A DNA stretch of 64,000 bases from Allomuricauda sp. (GTDB lineage: Bacteria; Bacteroidota; Bacteroidia; Flavobacteriales; Flavobacteriaceae). The DNA is taken from assembly GCF_028280385.1 (NCBI RefSeq), contig NZ_JANQLX010000002.1:1-64000 (forward strand), written 5' to 3'. Position 1 is the first letter of the stretch; each line of letters opens with the position of its first letter. The notes below the pieces were generated by a model. The model was not told the origin of the DNA. It searched no databases and saw only the letters and a program-made list of their open reading frames with translations. A program made the translations under genes and the position numbers. This document shows positions 60,671 to 64,000 of the stretch, in pieces.

Positions 60671-61960
60671 TTACTGAGTTCTGGAGCTTCTTGATCTTGT
60701 TCCTGAACTACTTCTCTTATATTTTGTGTTCCCAGTACTTCTTTTAACTGTTTTCGTTGTTCTGGAAACTGTTCTTTTGGGCGAGCTACTTCTACTTACA
60801 GTACTTCGGTTGCTACCTTGTCTAGCCTGGGGCTTTCTGTACGTAGTACTGGTACTTCTAGTCACCGTTCTTTTCCCATTATTGTTTCTGCTCGCTACCG
60901 TTCTGTTAGAATTACTTCTAGCTTGCGGCTTTCTATACGTGGTGCTCGTGCTGCGCGTTACCGTACGTTTTTTTGGCGTAGCGGTTACCTCTCTCTTAGT
61001 TACAGTACGACTGTTTGGCTTTCTTGTGACCTGTCTTTGGGTTACCGTTCTACCATTGTTGCTTCTGCTGGCAACATTGCCTTTACGGTACGTACCTTGT
61101 TTTACAGTTCTATTTATACCGGTACCACGTTTTACACTTTTATTGGAACGACTTACGGCATTACCTTTTCTATAGTCGTCGTTTCTATAATTGTTTCTGT
61201 CATTATATCTGTTGCTCCTACCGTAGTCCGCACCATTTCTCCTAATGTTGTTGTCCCTGCGCGTTACTCTACGGTCGTTCCTATAGATCCTGCCTCTTTC
61301 ATAGTTTCTATCATTGTACCTATCATATCGGTAAACTTTACCTCTATGCACATAGCTTCTCCTATTATTGAATCGGTATGGCCTGTAATAGGTATATCGG
61401 ATAGGTCTGTAGAATCTTCTGTAAGGTCTTGTATACACATTACAGAATCCAACGGCAGGTCTCACAAAGAACCTGTGGAATGGTCTGTACACATACCCTC
61501 TATTATAGATATTGATAAATCCTGTATAATGGCTAAATACGCCACCGTTGTAGAAGATATTAAGTCCACCCACTCTACGCACACGACCGTTTCGATACCA
61601 TACATCAATACCGCCAATCTGTGAAACGCGACCGTAGTAATCGTAAAAAATAGGGATGTTCTCCACCTGGATTACGGCACCATAATCGTCATATTGGACG
61701 AAAGGGTTGTAGTTAAATCCAGAATTAAAGGTGACACCAACATTTCCAAAACGGGCACCCACACCAACATTAACTTGGTTGTCGATATAGAAATCGAACT
61801 CACCATCCGGGTATACTGAAAAAGTTACCCCATCTTCCACAAAGATGAATGAGTTACCATATCGGAACGAATTGGTAAATGTGGCTGTATTTTCCTTGGC
61901 CGCTTGGATATTTGGAATACCCAAGAGCACTGCTGCTATTATGAGTACTAACTTTTTCAT
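60671..61960 (-). CDS. Secreted, extremely basic repeat protein of unknown function
   Basis: 429 residues. Signal peptide (about 1-20), then a beta-rich tyrosine/glycine half (about 25-160) with tandem units such as GGIDVWYRNGRVRRVGGLNIFYNGG, and a C-terminal half (about 180-429) made almost entirely of R, K, S, T, N, Y and Q. The unit KRTVTRSTSTTYRKPQAR occurs twice. The tail has almost no acidic residues, so the pI must be very high. No family recognised. Confidence 0.78.
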   Translation of the reverse strand: MKKLVLIIAAVLLGIPNIQAAKENTATFTNSFRYGNSFIFVEDGVTFSVYPDGEFDFYIDNQVNVGVGARFGNVGVTFNSGFNYNPFVQYDDYGAVIQVENIPIFYDYYGRVSQIGGIDVWYRNGRVRRVGGLNIFYNGGVFSHYTGFINIYNRGYVYRPFHRFFVRPAVGFCNVYTRPYRRFYRPIRYTYYRPYRFNNRRSYVHRGKVYRYDRYNDRNYERGRIYRNDRRVTRRDNNIRRNGADYGRSNRYNDRNNYRNDDYRKGNAVSRSNKSVKRGTGINRTVKQGTYRKGNVASRSNNGRTVTQRQVTRKPNSRTVTKREVTATPKKRTVTRSTSTTYRKPQARSNSNRTVASRNNNGKRTVTRSTSTTYRKPQARQGSNRSTVSRSSSPKRTVSRTTKTVKRSTGNTKYKRSSSGTRSRSSRTQ

Positions 61961-62468
61961 ACTATCGGGTTTTAAATTATGGAGGTAATTATTTACATCC
62001 GATTAGTATGAACCAAACAGCGTGCCAAAAAATATGATTAACTCATAATGTACTGGTATACAGCAATATAAAATTTTCAAAATGGAAATTACCATGAACA
62101 ATGAACTACAAACAATCGCCCATGGGCTATTTTGGATTTTGAATTTTTTATGCAGGTTGATGGATGAATTCAGAATTTAACATTCAACATTTAAAATAAT
62201 ACCCAATATGTCCTATGTCTTGGTTCTTGAGTCCTGCGTCTTGACTCGGTTAACGGTCGACAGTTATCAGTTAACAGCAAGCAATTACCAATGAACGATT
62301 AGGAATAGTCAATGTTCAATTTTCGGATTTTGAGTTTTTAATCCTGGATGGTAGGTGAATTGAGAATTTAAAATTTAGCATTCAACATTTAGAACCAGGA
62401 ACTTCTATGCCTTGTGTCTCGGGTCTTGAGTCTTGAGTTTGAACTTGAATTTCAATTTTGGACTTATA
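61961..62468. repeat. Intergenic modular repeat block
   Basis: 508 bases without a gene. From about 62096 the stretch is built from the repeat words seen in menE and at 20.7 kb: AACAATGAAC, AATTTAACATTCAACATTTA, and TCTTGAGTC-type words (reverse complements of the CAAGACTC words). Two imperfect copies of about 75 bases lie at 62165-62233 and 62356-62430 in the same order. The first part holds the promoter region of the basic protein; no clear -7 box was found. Confidence 0.75.
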
Positions 62469-64000
62469 TCAAACCTTTTCCCTCAAGTATTTAGCAGTAA
62501 CAGAACCTTGGTTTTGAACCAGTTCCTCCGGAGTACCTTCGGCGACCAAATTGCCGCCATTTTCCCCGCCCTCAGGTCCCAGGTCGATGATATAGTCCGC
62601 ACATTTGATCATTTCAATGTTGTGCTCTATCACCAAAATGGAGTGTCCTTTTGCAATCAGTTCATCAAAGGATTTCAGTAGTTTCTTAATATCGTGGAAG
62701 TGGAGTCCCGTAGTGGGTTCATCGAAAATAAACAAAGCCTTTTCCTTGGTATTGCCTTTAACAAGGAACGAAGCCAGTTTAATACGCTGTGCCTCTCCAC
62801 CGGATAGCGTGGAGGAGGACTGTCCCAAGGTAACGTAACCGAGCCCCACATCCTGCAAAGGTTGAAGTTTGGAAACTATTTTGGTTTGGTTATGCTCCTT
62901 AAAATGATCAATGGCTTCGTTGATCGTCAGGTTCAGGATATCATCTATGTTTTTTCCTTCAAACTGAACTTCCAGAATTTCCTTTTTAAAACGCTTTCCT
63001 TCGCATACATCACATACCAAATGTACATCGGCCATGAATTGCATCTCCACCGTAATCTCACCTTCTCCTTTACACTTTTCGCAACGCCCACCATCCACAT
63101 TAAAGGAAAAGTGTTTGGCCTGATACCCCCTAAGTTTGCTCAGTTTTTGTGATGCAAACAAACTACGGATGTCGTCGTAGGCCTTGATATAGGTAACCGG
63201 ATTGGAACGGGATGACCTTCCAATAGGATTTTGGTCCACAAATTCCACATTTTGGATTTGGGCATATTTCCCATCAATTTTGGTAAACTGACCCGCCTTT
63301 TCGCCATAACCGCCCACTTCCTTTAATAGGGCAGGGTATAGGATCTTTTTGACCAAGGTACTCTTACCACTACCAGAAACCCCCGTTACCACAGTGAGCA
63401 TGTTCAAGGGAAAAGTGACATCAATATTTTTGAGATTGTTCTCCCTGGCCCCAACAATCTGGACATAATTTTTTGAATTTCTCCGTTCGGTGGGCACCGT
63501 GATTTCTTTCGTCCCGTTCAAATAATCCGCAGTTAAGGAATTGGATTCTAAAATATGATCTAAACTCCCCGTGGCCACAACTTCGCCTCCTAAGGTTCCA
63601 GCTTCAGGACCAATATCAATCACTTCGTCCGCGGCTTTCATGATATCCTCATCGTGTTCCACAACAATTACGGTATTTCCTAAATCCCGAAGGGATTGTA
63701 ATACCTCAATCAAATTTTCCGTATCCTTGGGATGAAGCCCAATACTGGGTTCGTCCAAGATATACATGGAACCCACCAAACTACTGCCCAAGGAGGTTGC
63801 TAGATTGATGCGCTGACTTTCGCCACCGGAAAGGGTGTTTGATTTTCGATTGAGGGTGAGGTAGCTTAACCCCACCTTACTTAAAAAGTCGAGCCGCGTG
63901 GTAATTTCCTTCAGTAAACGTTTGGCAATCTTCTTATCATGTTCGGAGAGTTCCAATGATTCAAAGAAGGGTGCCAACTTTTTTATAGGGAGTTCTATTA
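62469..64000 (-). CDS. uvrA: Excinuclease ABC subunit A, 3' portion
   Basis: The reading frame stays open to the window edge (about 510 codons visible), so the 5' part lies beyond it. Features: the first-domain signature NTLSGGESQRINLA with LDEPSIGLHP, a Walker A GVSGSGKSTL, the zinc finger CEKC...CDVC, the second signature STLSGGEAQRIKLA and FDEPTTGLH. UvrA recognises bulky DNA damage and recruits UvrB for nucleotide excision repair. The C-terminus (YLREKV) appears complete. Confidence 0.97.
   Translation of the reverse strand, partial: IELPIKKLAPFFESLELSEHDKKIAKRLLKEITTRLDFLSKVGLSYLTLNRKSNTLSGGESQRINLATSLGSSLVGSMYILDEPSIGLHPKDTENLIEVLQSLRDLGNTVIVVEHDEDIMKAADEVIDIGPEAGTLGGEVVATGSLDHILESNSLTADYLNGTKEITVPTERRNSKNYVQIVGARENNLKNIDVTFPLNMLTVVTGVSGSGKSTLVKKILYPALLKEVGGYGEKAGQFTKIDGKYAQIQNVEFVDQNPIGRSSRSNPVTYIKAYDDIRSLFASQKLSKLRGYQAKHFSFNVDGGRCEKCKGEGEITVEMQFMADVHLVCDVCEGKRFKKEILEVQFEGKNIDDILNLTINEAIDHFKEHNQTKIVSKLQPLQDVGLGYVTLGQSSSTLSGGEAQRIKLASFLVKGNTKEKALFIFDEPTTGLHFHDIKKLLKSFDELIAKGHSILVIEHNIEMIKCADYIIDLGPEGGENGGNLVAEGTPEELVQNQGSVTAKYLREKV

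Noticed and set aside
60818..61624. 268-codon plus-strand frame, serine/isoleucine-rich
   Set aside because: Caused by the biased codons of the basic protein on the other strand; composition is implausible.

Overview
The window looks like chromosomal DNA of a marine-type member of the Flavobacteriaceae (Bacteroidota), perhaps near Muricauda/Flagellimonas; the genus is only a guess from protein flavour. The evidence is Bacteroidota-type promoters (-7 box TAnnTTTG, sometimes with TTG about 18-21 bases upstream), little sign of Shine-Dalgarno sequences, many lipoprotein and signal-peptide proteins, SusC-type plug domains, small flavobacterial families (CAL67264-type, DUF2853, DUF4834) and a class II fumarase. 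No prophage, insertion sequence, integron or CRISPR array was seen.

Layout. 1-2.7 kb: tRNA-His, a secreted M28 peptidase and an AraC regulator. 2.8-6.0 kb: a tightly packed hydroxyproline catabolic operon (deaminase/dehydratase, epimerase, FAD dehydrogenase), divergent from the regulator. 7.0-20.7 kb: a menaquinone region with menI, menF, menD, menA, menC and menE, interspersed with a serine hydrolase, DUF2853, CvfB-like, SPOR-like and CPBP genes and a LytTR response regulator/HisKA_2 kinase pair; menB and menH are not seen. The 500-base gap between the regulator and kinase genes carries direct repeats on a 21-base period, -7-like boxes and a strong terminator without an ORF. 20.7-21.1 kb: a dense block of modular short repeats, related to a stretch lying in frame inside menE. 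21.1-29.6 kb: an IPT/FG-GAP lipoprotein, an M24 peptidase and two tandem proteins with a SusC-type plug but no barrel, plus TPR and DUF2135-like domains; the second also has a vWA domain with a MIDAS motif. 29.6-40.7 kb: acyl-CoA carboxylase, Gfo/Idh oxidoreductase, ettA, fumC, small membrane proteins, arsC-like, and prfB with its programmed frameshift. 40.8-55 kb: metalloprotease, threonine aldolase, YbaB, prolyl oligopeptidase, a cysteine-synthase-like/alpha-oxoamine-synthase pair that may make sulfonolipid precursors, and several exported proteins. 55-60.6 kb: a cell-surface polysaccharide-type operon (DUF4834, YfhO, glycosyltransferase, flippase). 60.7-64 kb: an extremely basic secreted protein, another repeat block, and the 3' part of uvrA running off the end.

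Points most worth a second look: the barrel-less plug pair, the repeat stretch inside menE and related words at stop codons, the putative LytTR-controlled promoters and small RNA, and several genes whose -7 box lies only 4-10 bases before the start codon (possible leaderless mRNAs). All calls are from reading the sequence; no database search was run.
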